From Parastagonospora avenae f. sp. tritici 18332-5 (Eukaryota; Ascomycota; Dothideomycetes; Pleosporales; Phaeosphaeriaceae): a stretch of 64,000 bases of DNA. The notes under the pieces are model-generated. The model saw nothing but the letters and a program-made list of their open reading frames with translations, was not told where the DNA came from and made no database searches. Shown here in pieces: positions 45,543 through 56,712 of the stretch. The stretch covers positions 496,001 to 560,000 of the forward strand of contig JAFJTR010000011.1 in NCBI GenBank assembly GCA_022559985.1, given 5' to 3'. Within the stretch, counting starts at the first letter, position 1. The number at the start of each line of letters is the position of its first letter. The position numbers and the translations under genes were made by a program.

Positions 45543-46199
45543 AGGGATGTTTGAGTGATGAGATCTGACATGCGTGATGAGGAGTATTGGAATTGGTCAA
45601 ATGAAACAACGTGCATATAGTAAGACGAAGAGTTTGACATTGATATTGTTACTATGTGATCAAAGTGTAATTGTACTTACCGTCAGTGGACGTGAAGAGA
45701 AGTTAATTTGATGAAATGGGGTTTTCTTCAGGCAAAATTGATTTGGTTGGCGGACGCTGGAGCGGACAGTCTGATTGGACTTCGCAAGCCATTGTCAACT
45801 CAAAGAGACCGGGGCAGTCATGCAAAAGGTATCGGAATTGCTGCGAGGCCAACGAAAACGGCAGAGGCGAGCTTAGCATCACGCAGTACAAACATCACAA
45901 CATCACTCAGAGGTGACAAAAGTACCCTCGGCAGCACAAAGCCACTGAACGCTCGCGATGAGCGCGGGTCCCTTGCGGAAGCCCCAGGCAACACAGGTTT
46001 GTTCAGGAATAGATGAATTCGATTGAAGACACTATCCCTCAGCCACCACGCTGACAGCCGCGGACCGTAGTCTGCGCTGCGAGAGTCGACGTGCGCCTGC
46101 CGGCAACACGGACCCCAATGCCCATCCCAATGGTATGATAGCAGCTTTTTATCCTGATCTTCCGAGACGCCATATAGTCATGCATTTCGTTCCAGACAT
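45543..46199. other. Convergent intergenic region
   Basis: 0.66 kb between the 3' ends of the disordered-protein gene (plus) and the uL15 gene (minus). A 102-codon ORF at 45708-46016 has no family resemblance and sits where 3' UTRs are expected. Confidence 0.45.
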
Positions 46200-46565
46200 T
46201 TATGCGACGAGCTGGACAACACCACCAGCCTCCTTGATCTTCTTCTCGGCCTCAGCAGAGACGTAGCGGGCGCGGACAACGATGGGGACGTCAGGAAGGC
46301 GGCCTTTTCCGAGGACCTTGGAGTAGCCAAAGTCAAGGAGGTTGAGGACGGGGGCCTTGTCACCCTTCTTGGCGAGGTAGCCGTCGCGCTTCTCAGCGGG
46401 GATCAGGGACCAGAGCTTGTCGAGGTTGATGGTGGGCTTCCAGAAACCGTTCTGCATCTTGTGGACTGCGCCGTATTAGACTGCGATTGCGACCGCAAAG
46501 ACAAGTGTGTACGTACAGTAACGCATTCCGACCTTTCCGAAGTAACCAGGATGGTACTTGTCAAT

Positions 46566-46597
<32 letters not shown>

Positions 46598-46805
46598 TAC
46601 CACGACCACCGGGATGCTTCCTCTGTATGGGTGTCAATGAATATCCTCTTGCGATCGGGCAATAGGAAGACTAACGTGCTTTCCGACACGTCCGTGACCG
46701 GCGGAAACGTGACCGCGGTGCTTGCGGGTCTTTGACAATCTGCGCAATAACTATTAGCGATTTATCTTGCGATATTTTCATCGTATGTACGAACCTGGAG
46801 GGCAT
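46200..46805 (-). CDS. RPL28: 60S ribosomal protein uL15 (L27a/yeast L28)
   Basis: Cytosolic large-subunit protein. Four exons: 46805-46795 (11 nt, MPS and part of Arg), 46739-46676, 46622-46517 and 46465-46200; phases join to 148 residues, the normal length. Diagnostic sequence: LSKTRKHRGHVSAGHGRVGK, GGRGMAGGQHHHRTNID, YFGKVGMRYFHKMQNGFWKP and a C-terminus PIVVRARYVSAEAEKKIKEA. The very short first exon and early introns are common in fungal ribosomal protein genes. A CACGTG palindrome lies about 116 bp upstream of the start. Confidence 0.95.
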
Positions 46806-46920
46806 CTTGACTGCTGTTGTGAGGTTAGTAGTGAGATTGTCTGGATCGCAGAATGTTGAGTTCGAGTGGGCGAAATTCTAAGCGAGCACTAACGCGGGCC
46901 GGGAATTATTCCGATCGGGT

Positions 46921-46926
46921 CACGTG
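46921..46926. promoter_or_regulatory. CACGTG E-box upstream of the uL15 gene
   Basis: A perfect palindrome, 116 bp upstream of the uL15 ATG. CACGTG is the site of bHLH factors such as Cbf1-type proteins, which bind ribosomal protein promoters in several ascomycetes. Function here is inferred from position only. Confidence 0.4.
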
Positions 46927-47376
46927 CGCAACCACACCCAGCGGCGATTGACACCACGAACTTCAAAATGGTCAGATTTTGTATATAAGCATACTCGGAA
47001 AAACATTCAATCACTTGCTCGCTTGCTCACTTTGCGAGCCAAAAGAAGCTCTCATATCGGATCGTCCACTTCCAAGGTTCGCTGTCTCCCACCCCGTACA
47101 CAATTGCAGCGACAAGCGAAGCATACGCGCACAAGTATATATGTTCATTCGTGGATATCGTTTTCATTCCGCTGACCATGCTTCGCTTCATTCGAAAAAT
47201 GTACTTTGTTCCACCGCTATGCAATGTACTGCGCAAACGCTCAGCGTCATCATCTAACCCCAGTACGGTGTCCGCAACCCAACAAACGTCGATCCGACTG
47301 AGTCACCTGTGTCCTCCTTCTTACGCTGACCCGCGAGCTATAGGGTTGTTAGTGTAACCACTTTCAGCGTAGAGGC
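46927..47376. other. Intergenic, nothing recognised
   Basis: Remaining promoter of the uL15 gene and 3' flank of the SEC24 gene, both on minus. Short ORFs only. Confidence 0.45.
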
Positions 47377-50300
47377 TCATTTTACCTCCAGCTGTATGTG
47401 CCTGTGAACATGCACCAGCCAGTCCACATAGCTCTGCGCCTCGTTGTTCCGGTCTTCATACAGTAATCGAGCAAACTCGTACTCCGCACCATCCAGGCCT
47501 TGTCGCGCTAGCTGAATTGTGAGAGCCTTGGAGGCTCGGGTGCCCTCGAGATACTGTAGAATGTTCCGTACTTGCGCGTTGAGGTGGGTCTCGAGAATAG
47601 GTAAGGATGATAGGAACGGATCAAGTGCTTTGAGACTGTTTAAGCCAGGGCCGAACAGATCCTCGAGCAGGTTTGGTGACACTTGGGCGTGGAGCCATAG
47701 GAGGCAGATCTGGCCGTTGTCGACAATGTATGCACCGCCTTCTTCGACTTTCGAGAACGATGCCCGTACGCCTTGAGGCATGACTAAATGGCCCTTCTCG
47801 TTGGCATAGCCATCTTTCTCATCCAGGTCGTGTATCGAAATGATTCGAGGATACAAGTACAAGGACATCTCCAAAGCGCCCATGGACTTGAGCATGCGCA
47901 TATCATGCACTCTTCGGTCTGGCGGCTCCTTGCCACCCTTGAAGGCTCGAGACTTGATCAAGCCGAGAATGTACATGCCAAACTCTTTGAGGTTCTCCGG
48001 CAGAACAAGCTGGCCAGGTGGGCTGTTTCCAGTGAAGTTCTTCCTGTATCCAGCGAGAATGTCCACCGTCTTTTCGGTCAGAGCGCCTCTGATGTCCTTG
48101 AGATTCTTCTCTGTCATTCTTGCGGCAGCCTCCTTGGCAATAATGCTAACCACGGCATCCTGATCTACAAACTTCATGCATTCGCCCGTGTTGGGACTGA
48201 CGCTTGCGACAATGTTTGTGCATCGCACTCTCCGTTCTCCATTCGCGGTAGTGTACAACAGCGCACTCTGGAAATGAGCATCGAGTTTAGGGTCAAGCTT
48301 GCCATCGTAGCTGAAAAGTACTCCAACAGCTTTGTCGGCATCAATGACACCAAATTCAAGATCCGCGCCGAAACTATGGTGGTAGAAGTTGCCATGGTAT
48401 CCAGAGACTTGTAGACCGGTCGAACAGCGAACTTTCATTAGCGCCTGGTAGCCAGTTTCTCGTGTGACTGTATGCCTGATCTCTTTTGACAGCTTGAGGA
48501 TGTCGCGTGGCGAGTGGAAGGTAGGGTAATAGAACACCTCCCCTCCTGTTGTCGCTGAGACATGGCCTGTATGGACTTAGCATAAAAGAACCGTTTCTGC
48601 AGAAAAACTTACCAATGGTTGCGATGTCAAGATAACCACCGCTAGGCGCTGCCATGAAGAAGTCGATACCAACGCCACTTTGCACCATCTTCTCGGCGAC
48701 TTTGATGAAGCCAGGATGTTCGGTTTTCAGCAGTTTCTTCTCAGCATCTGTGTTGTGTGAATTGCCATCGTCACGCAAGAATAGCCGGCCTGGTCCCCAA
48801 GTTGGCAGCGCGGCTAATGAACACACAATCTTTCCGCCAGTAGCTGCGAGCGCTTCCACGGCCGAGTTCAGTGTTGGTAGCAGGGCAGGCTCCGGATGTT
48901 TAACCTCTGAGAACATGCGTGGTAATTGTGTGAGAAGGGACGTGATGACCGCCTTGGACTCTGAAGGATTCACGAAGAGACCTTCAGTAAATGGCAGGAA
49001 TGGTTCTTCGAGATCTGGCATGACCAGCATCTGCGCGGATTGCAGACTTGAACTCAAGTTGTAGAAATGCATCTCCTTATCGAACGTGACGATGCCGACC
49101 TTTGCGCCGGGTGCTAGACGCGATGTCGATTCGGACTCCTCTCCATCCTCGCCTCCATAGAGCGCGTCCAAGATGCCTGCGCAGAAGCCATCAACGAATC
49201 CACGATTGACCGCTTCAGCCGAGACATCAATCAGGAAGAGCCACCGCAAGCCGACTGGTTCCCTAGACCAATATTCCTTGGGAACGGTAAAGTCAACAGT
49301 GCCGAGCATCAACTCAGGTCGCTGTAATCTGTCCGTTCGTACACCAGCATGGTCCGTGGGTGCAAAGTACTCTCCTGGCGTTTCATTGGGATATGTACAC
49401 ATGTTGCAAACAAACTTGTTCCCACCGCCCACGAATTGCATGAAGGGATTGATGTACGCTCGACATCTGCGACACCGTGGCGGGCCTGCGTCGCCGAAGT
49501 CCATTACAGGTATTGGTTGTTCGCCTTCTTGTAGAGGGGCTAGAGGTTGCAGTACAAGCCCCAGTGGTAGAGCAGTAGCAGCGAGTGCGTCATTTGATAT
49601 TGGGATGTTATTCATCGTCAATCTCGCATATTTGGGGGACGAGTTGCCTTGGTCAAATGCGACAAAGGGAACGGTAGCTGGAGGTGGCAGATGATGTTCC
49701 ATTGTCGGATATATGTTCTCTAAGTAGTACTTCGCAGGCGCATCTCGAGATCTCGGCACACTTGGTATTTGTTCTGGATCGACACGACCTTGCGCTGATC
49801 CAACTGGTGTTCCAATCTGATGCGGTGCAGCTGGCATCCTCGCAGCGTGCTGTGCAGGCGATGCTTGATTCGAGGGACTGAATATTGGATTTGCTGCCGC
49901 TGGAAATTGCGACATGGCTGGTGTGATCTGAGGTTCTTGCTGCCATTTTGGACCACCGACATGTGGAGAATTCGCGTGCAGATATTGCGGGGGAGTTCCG
50001 GTCTGCGGTGTGGCATTGAAGGCTTGAGTACTCCCACCCGGTCCTTCGAGATTGTGATATGCATGGCGGTTTTTCTTCTTGTTCCTGGGCTGCCCTGCTG
50101 GGTCAACGCCCAATCCGATTGTTCCCATTTGAGACGCAAGAGTGTCTACGTCTTGTTCACTAGGATGCATAGCTTGAGTTGGTTGTGGCGCTTGTGGTGG
50201 GAAATAGCCTTCTTGCTGCACTGGGGTACCGCCATATTGTAAAGGTGTATTTGCGTATTGGGTTGAAGGTTGACCGACAGCAGGGCTGCCACTTTGTTGG

Positions 50301-50404
50301 TAGCCCGCAGGACTGGCTGCGACATGTGGCCGGTATTGATTCGGCTCGTCTTTTCTCCCAGGTCCGATTGCGTTCGGGGAGCCTGTGCCTAAGGCGTGAT
50401 ACAT
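47377..50404 (-). CDS. SEC24: COPII coat subunit Sec24
   Basis: Cargo-binding subunit of the COPII inner coat on ER exit sites. Two exons: 50404-48613 and 48566-47377, with a 46-nt intron (donor GTAAGT), giving 993 residues. The N-terminal 230 residues are Pro/Gln/Gly-rich and disordered. Then come the zinc finger (RCRRCRAYINPFMQFVGGG... FVCNMC), the trunk (LRWLFLIDVSAEAV, GFCAGILDALY, AKVGIVTFD), the beta-sandwich and helical parts, and the gelsolin-like C-terminal region. The exon join ATIG-HVSATTGGEVFYYP restores the trunk. Sec24 rather than Sec23 is judged from the long N-tail and ending. Confidence 0.95.
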
Positions 50405-51018
50405 CGCGAACTCGGATATGTATGTGGAGCGGGGCCACCAAGGTTGCAGTTGTGGTCAAACGGTGAGATGTGTTTATGCGGTCGGAGATCGAGGTAGGGT
50501 ATCGGTAAGCAGCGGAGGCCTGTATGAGGGCTTGAATTAGGGAATTAACATGCTGTAACGTGTTCGGCGCGGCGTAGACCACGAGCAAAAACTTGATGAT
50601 CTGGCTCCATGTTGCACTTTCCCATGCGCAGTGTGGTCTGTGCGTCTGTCCCTCACATGCAAGTGATGCTTGACCGGAGACATGACAGGTTTGACGAAAT
50701 CGACTGCTAATCGAGTATACGCGATACGAGTATATTGCCTCAAGACATGATTTAGACTTTGCCTGACATCCAGTAAAGTGGTGTTCATTTACATTGCAAG
50801 ATTCCACTTGTACCACTCCTTGCTTCGATCTGTAGCCGAACCGCCTATGCCAGGATGGTCCTCGAAGCACGCATCTCGTCATTACGTAGGACTCGTGTGC
50901 ACCAATTGCAATTGTAGCCCTATCAGCACTCCCACGCGACCGGTATGGCTTGTTAAATAGGCAATTGCGCCAGCCAACACCGTTCTGCGCATGTATTTCT
51001 CCAACAAAGCGTCATCGC
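50405..51018. other. Promoter of SEC24 and 3' flank of the AP-2 sigma gene
   Basis: 0.6 kb between two minus-strand genes. A minus-strand ORF running from here into the SEC24 5' end is a shadow frame. Confidence 0.45.
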
Positions 51019-51730
51019 TCATTCTAGCTTGTCCAGATGTGCCAGTCTCGTCAAAACCACTTGTTTACTCGTCTCCTCAATCTCACCCGCAAGAAATACT
51101 TCATCGAGAATCGCGTACACCTGTATAATCCGTCAGCTTCCGACCACTCTCCTCCACCCATGTTCCCAGCATACCTTGTAGAAGTTGAACACCAAGTCCA
51201 GCTCACAGACATTACCGAAGAAAGCATCTAGAACCTCCACAAAAAAATGTATGGCTTCAAGGTATGCGAGCTCGTTATCGTTGGTGTCGACGCATGCGCA
51301 GAAGAAGAGACCAGCGTATCGGCGATATATGATCTTCGACATGTTGCGGAACTCGACGAAGTTGGACTGGTGCTTTTGGTCGCGCGGGGCAATGAGGCGG
51401 TGGACCTGGGCGGCGGTCAGCAATGAACGTGAAGTACATTGGGATGTATATCGTCGATTGGTATGCGTGCGGGTTCGATGCGCTGCAAGGTGGCAGGAAA
51501 AGGGTGTCAAATACCTCGCCCTTAAGCTTGATCTTTTCTTCATCCTATGTCATGTAAGTATTGCGTCTTGCCATCAATGCCTGACCTGTCAACCTACGCT
51601 GTATGGCGCATACCATTTCGCCAACCGCGTCTTCCCTCTATCAAGCGCTGATTGTCAGCCGGGCGCAATTCTTCATAAGGATTCATTCAACATACTGTCG
51701 GTTCTGAATCAAAATGAATGACAGCACCAT
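51019..51730 (-). CDS. APS2: AP-2 clathrin adaptor sigma subunit
   Basis: Small subunit of the plasma-membrane AP-2 adaptor. Five exons: 51730-51696 (35 nt), 51637-51598 (40 nt), 51544-51515 (30 nt), 51405-51175 and 51120-51019, introns 58, 53, 109, 54 nt; phases join to 145 residues. The protein reads MVLSFILIQNRQGKTRLAKW, YAPYSDEEKIKLKGEVHRLI, then SKIIYRRYAGLFFCACVD, LEAIHFFVEVLDAFFGNVCE and VYAILDEVFLAGEIEETSKQ. The sigma-2 type is judged by these blocks. Only exon 4 is visible as a long open frame; the other exons are found only by splicing. The gene has three micro-exons of 30-40 nt in a row. Confidence 0.92.
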
Positions 51731-54082
51731 CTCTCCGGGTGCCTCACGAAGTCAGCGAGGTGCTGTCGGCGGGAGGGGTGACAGCACTCGTTCCTGAGCA
51801 ACTGGCTCGTGCCTAGCGCATCCCTGCATGACATGTGCGGTGCCCCACTTTTAGCCGCAGGGCATCACGGGGTTGCAGATCACCGTTTACGTCTTTCGAC
51901 TGATCCAAAGCTTTGTATGAAGAGCTCAAGTCTGTATAATTATAGCATCAAATTCTCTCCGGCAGACCTATCAAACATGTGTGAGACTGGTATACTTCTT
52001 CTGCAGATCCATGTCTGATCAAAGTCATCTTTAGCCATGACCATCATGCACGGTGCCTATACAATGAAGCCGATGGCCTCAATTGAAAGGGCGAGTGTTT
52101 GAACTCCAGATCGCCTGAGTAGTATTCAATCGTCCTATGAACCGCGTGTTCGCTTCTCTATGACCGCTTTATCATCCTTAAAACGCCAGGGTGACATCGA
52201 CTCCAAAGGTGTTCAAGGATCTGCAGAGTATATCCGTTGGACGCTTTGGTCAAGGCTCGAGTCTACTGTAGGACAGCCCAATCCGTATATCAAAATCCAC
52301 AGATTGAGTGCACTTGAACAAGGCGCGGGTATCACTGCAAGCACTTCTCTGAACGGTGGAGAGCCATGCAACGTAGCAATGGGGAAAGCGACCACTGCCT
52401 AGTCCAAGATCACGAGCCATGTCGATTATAATAGACACTCCAGCGAGGAGCCGTGTCGCTGCCCAGATGAATGTTGCAAGGACGGCTCTGTGCTTGCCAA
52501 GTGACGCACCTGACGTGTTGATTCGGAAGATTGCAATATAGCGCTGACGGTTGCAGGAGTCTGTTCGATAGCCTAAGTCGGATACAACCTGAAGGATTAC
52601 ACGAGTAACCGCTACGCGTCTGTGGAAGCGCTGTATGTAGTAGCAATGTATGGCGCGCTTGTGATGATGACCTGACTGTCGGAAAGCTCGAGTCGAGGCA
52701 AAATGACAACTTTCGCTTGCCGGCATCCGTTCACATTGTCAGGTCTTTTCTTAGCACATTGGTAGTGTTGTGTCTCACTGCACGCTTGCGTGGATACATC
52801 TGGTTGTCAAAACCAGCGCGCTTCATGGGCACAACGTCGGGGAGCAAGATTGTTGACAGTAATCGGCGACGAACGGATGCATGCATGTTATGGCCAAGCT
52901 GACTCGATGTATTTCCAAGGCTTGTGTATAAGGATCTAAGCTTCGAGTGCCTATCGGAGAATTGATAGGGCGCATCTTACCAATGGTACTGCGAAAGGTT
53001 ACTCCAAACCCGCAGTCATGGTCCGAAGCCGGCTGCACGGCTATTGGTCCGGCGCGTCTTTTGCATTGACAGACGTGGTGGACGTGCGGATATCCGAATG
53101 TCCAGGTAAAAGAAAGACGTATCCCACCAGGCCTGATACCGTGGCGCAGCAGTGCCAATAGTAAGCTTCAGGCATTATTGAAATGAGTGAGCTGTTGGTA
53201 GCCAAGGGTTCGGTATTACATCGCAGCTGCCCCACGCTCGATGTTGATGGAGTACCTGGGTGACCTCCGTAGCCCACATTCCTCACCCCACTGCAGGCCT
53301 GCTCACATGTTTTCGCGACGGCGTCCGGTCCAGTGCCGCAACGCGGTGCGGGAAGCCATGTCGACCTGCAGGCGCCCACTCCACCGCATGCCACATTCGC
53401 ACGGGGTTGTCGTACGAGAATCATAGTGTTACAGGTGCCCATGATACACAGGCCGCTCCTTAGGGACGAGAATTCTATTTTCCGTTGTCGCGTGTCAGTT
53501 GCTGTGCTCTGGGACCGACGCTGTGCATTGCTTCTGGAATATGATCGCCCACTTTGGGCCAGCGTGGTCGACCAGCGGATGCTTGCATGTTGTTTATGGC
53601 AAGGGACCACTTCGCGGCAAGCAGGGTCCTCGTACGCGATAGGGTGCAATGGTGCCTGAGCACTGCGACCAAGGAGGACGAATCTCTTTGTACTTTCCAG
53701 TGCAATCTCGATACACTTCCTCGAGACAAGCTGAGGGCTGTTCTCTGCGTCAAGGTTTAAGATTCTCAAGCTCGACCATTTTCACGTGATAGTCCCTTGC
53801 CCATGGGATGGCGTACCACAGTGAGCCCAGTGGTGGATCCTCCCAGACTCATGGGACTGAGGCCCAAACAGAACTTGACGTCGGTCGGATGGCTGCTGCA
53901 GAGGCTGGATCGCCCTGAGCACAGCCGAAAGCATTCCCGCGGTACTTGAGCGTGTCAGTAGTAGGGCAATAGTCGCGGTTTGTGACGTCGCTAAAAGACG
54001 CCGCCGATTTCGCCCAGCTGCTGTGAACTGCTGCGGGACGTCAGCGTCTGACGGCCAAGCGTTTTGGCCAGCGGCCGTCGAG
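51731..54082. other. Gene-free stretch, nothing recognised
   Basis: About 2.4 kb without a supported gene in an otherwise dense region. The longest frame (minus, 53041-53769) begins with TTG and resembles nothing. No terminal repeats or transposase motifs were seen. It may be regulatory sequence of the ammonium transporter, hold non-coding RNA, or be a relic. Confidence 0.4.
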
Positions 54083-54925
54083 CTTATCGCCTCAACATAG
54101 GCAAAGCGCGTATGTAATGCACCGGGTGGACAGGGTGGCGCACGCAAGGTGGACGGTTGAGGACATGGTGTCGGGCTCAGCACGGCGGTAGAAGTCAGCA
54201 CGGTCGTGGATGAATGGGGCTAGGGTGCCTATCACCGCAGCTGGCCAATCGGCACGTCGTCGCAAACTCCCTTATCTCTCATGTTGAACATCTGGTTTGC
54301 TAATCTGAACACACCACGCCAAGACCCTCCGCTGCACTCTCGAAACTGCGACAGTGCGAAGGTTCTATGCGCCCATGGTTGCGATGCCAGGGCGTGGGCG
54401 TGCACGGTGTATTGCTGACAGCCAGACGAGGTTTCCCCTACCAGAAGCGCAGACGTAGCATCAGGGGGTCGCGAGACCACTCTTATCTCTGCATCTCCAG
54501 CAGCATTGGCCGGACGCGGCGAGCGTCGAGATAAGCTACATCGAACAATGACGCATCCAGCGTCCAACCAGCACGCGTCCCGTCGAGCAGCAGAACAAAG
54601 CTCCAGATCGCACGCGCGACCCCACGGCCTCGCGGCTGTGGGTGATGCACCTCGTTTATTTTGCCTCAAGTGTTGGCCCGTGGACCAGGATAGATAAGAG
54701 TAGCACCAAGTAGCCATCTCCCATAAAGCGGCCGGCCACGCTACCCTAGACAGCGATAGGCCTCCGAGATCTCCCATTGCGGGTGTATATTACTGCACTG
54801 CTCCAGCTTTAATTCAATCCTCTTCTCCCTTCCCCAGGCCCAGTTCGACATCCACTTCCCTCACCAGCGGTACATCACCGTTCTGACTCCTGCTCCATTG
54901 TCAATCAACCAGGAACTCGGTCAAC
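54083..54925 (+). promoter_or_regulatory. Ammonium transporter promoter with GATAAG cluster
   Basis: Five GATAAG motifs occur: CTTATC at 54083-54088, 54271-54276 and 54482-54487, and GATAAG at 54530-54535 and 54693-54698. GATAG is present at 54689-54693 and 54755-54759. GATA sites in pairs are bound by AreA/Nit2-type activators in nitrogen-limited fungi, and ammonium permease genes are classic targets. TATATTA near 54785 and a CT-rich tract (54815-54850) precede the ATG. Confidence 0.6.
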
Positions 54926-56712
54926 ATGTCCTACGCGTGGATTGGCCCACCGGCCCAGTTCAATGGCACTGACCCCATCACAGGCGGTGACTCTAGTGAG
55001 TACATTCCATCACGTCCTCGCACGTGTGAATCGCTACATCCGGTCCCGCACGACCAATGCGCCCTTCATAACCCCGGAACCTCCAAAACGCAGCAAACTG
55101 ATAAACATCACCAGGAACCGAAAACTTGAACCAATGGTACGATGCTGGTGACCAGGCCTTTATCATCGTGGCTTCGGCCATGGTGTTGGTCATGGTTCCA
55201 GGTCTAGCGTTTCTCTACTCAGGTCTTGCGCGCAGAAAGTCCGCCCTCTCTCTGATCTGGGCCTGCATGTTCTCCGCCTCGGTCATCACATTCCAATGGT
55301 ACTTCTGGGGATACTCGCTCGCCTTCGGCCCAAGCACAAATGGCTTCATTGGCAACCTCGACAAGTTCGGTCTCAAGGGCGTGCTTGGTGCACCAAGCCA
55401 AGGCTCTCCGTTGATTCCTGAGCTTCTCTACGCATTCTACCAGGTACGTTAAAACATGTTCTCTGCTTCTGCGCCACGCATTGCTAACACAATGCATAGA
55501 TGCAATTCTGCTCCGTTACTGCTGCCATTATCGTCGGCTGTGTTGCTGAACGCGGTCGTCTGATCCCCATGATGGTCTTCATCTGGCTCTGGGCCACAAT
55601 CGTATACTGCCCTGTCGCATATTGGGCTTGGAATGCAAATGGCTGGTTCTTCTTGTGGGGTGGACTCGACTACGCTGGTGGCGGTCCTGTCGAGATTGTT
55701 TCTGGATGCACCGCTTTGGCCTACTCCATGGTTCTCGGACGTCGCCAGGAGAAGATGATGCTCAACTTCCGTCCCCACAACGTTTCCCTGATCACCCTCG
55801 GTACCGTCTTCCTATGGTTCGGCTGGTTGGGCTTCAACGGTGGCTCTGCTTTTGGTGCCAACCTTCGCGCTGTCATGGCCTGCTGGAACAGCAACTTGAC
55901 TGCCATGTTCGCGGCGATGACTTGGGTTCTTCTCGACTGGCGCCTGGCGCGCAAGTGGTCCATGGTCGGATGGTGCTCAGGTGTCATCTCCGGACTTGTC
56001 GCTGCCACTCCCGCTTCTGGTTTCATCCCACCATGGGCTAGCGTTGTTCTCGGCATCACCACTGGTGTAGTTGCTAACTTTGCTACCAAGAGTATGTTCT
56101 CCAAATCTACGGTCTCACTATGCAATTGCTAACAAATCATTAGTCAAGTTCTGGATCAGGATTGACGATTCTCTCGATGTGTTCGCTGAGCACGGTGTTG
56201 CTGGAATGGTTGGACTTTTCTTCAACGGCATCTTCGGTGCCGACTACATCATCGGACTTGACGGAGTGAACGCTGGTCTTGAGGGCGGTGCCATCACCGG
56301 TACTCCCGCTGCTATCTACAAACAAATCGCCTACATCGTCGCCGTCACCGCCTACTCGTTCGTCGTCAGTGCTCTGCTCGCATTTGCCATCGACAAGATT
56401 CCCGGCCTCAAGCTCCGTGCTTCCGAAGAGGCTGAGCTTCTCGGTATGGATGATGACCAGCTCGGCGAGTTCGCCTACGACTACGTTGAGGTCCGCCGCG
56501 ACTACCTCGCATGGACCCCTGCTAAGGGCGAGCCCATCGACGGCGAGCACTCCGTTCCCCAGGGTGACCGCCACGGCATCCCACAACACAGCCAAATGCT
56601 CGAGGGTAAGGCACCGAGTGACAACGACTCTGGACACGAGCACACCGGTATTGGAGGAGACCGTCACGCAGTAGCCATGGGCGCGGAGCACGAGAAGCAG
56701 GTCCACACTTAG
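54926..56712 (+). CDS. Ammonium transporter (Mep/Amt family, Mep1/3-like)
   Basis: Plasma-membrane ammonium permease. Exons: 54926-54995, 55115-55443, 55500-56091 and 56144-56712, introns 119, 56 and 52 nt, total 519 residues. Eleven membrane segments are expected; seen are LVMVPGLAFLYSGLARRKSA, LWATIVYCPVAYWAWN and others. The Amt signature reads DYAGGGPVEIVSG: the position of the first His of the pore twin-His pair is Glu, as in fungal Mep1/Mep3-type proteins and unlike Mep2. The second His is present in DVFAEHGVAGMVG. The cytosolic C-tail has the conserved ELLGMDDDQLGEFAYDY region and a His/Gly/Asp-rich end. Regulation by nitrogen is likely from GATA sites upstream. The start MSYAWIGPPAQFNGT is extracellular, as usual. 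Confidence 0.93.

Noticed and set aside
50160..50882. 240-codon minus-strand ORF overlapping the SEC24 start
   Set aside because: Different frame from SEC24; the Sec24 frame has the conserved content.
52871..53600. Two similar words (GGATGCATGCATGTTATGG and GGATGCTTGCATGTTGTTT) about 700 bp apart
   Set aside because: Similarity does not extend beyond about 30 bp, so a real repeat or transposon end is not supported.
53041..53769. 242-codon minus-strand ORF in the gene-free stretch
   Set aside because: Starts with TTG, composition is not protein-like and no splice-supported extension was found.
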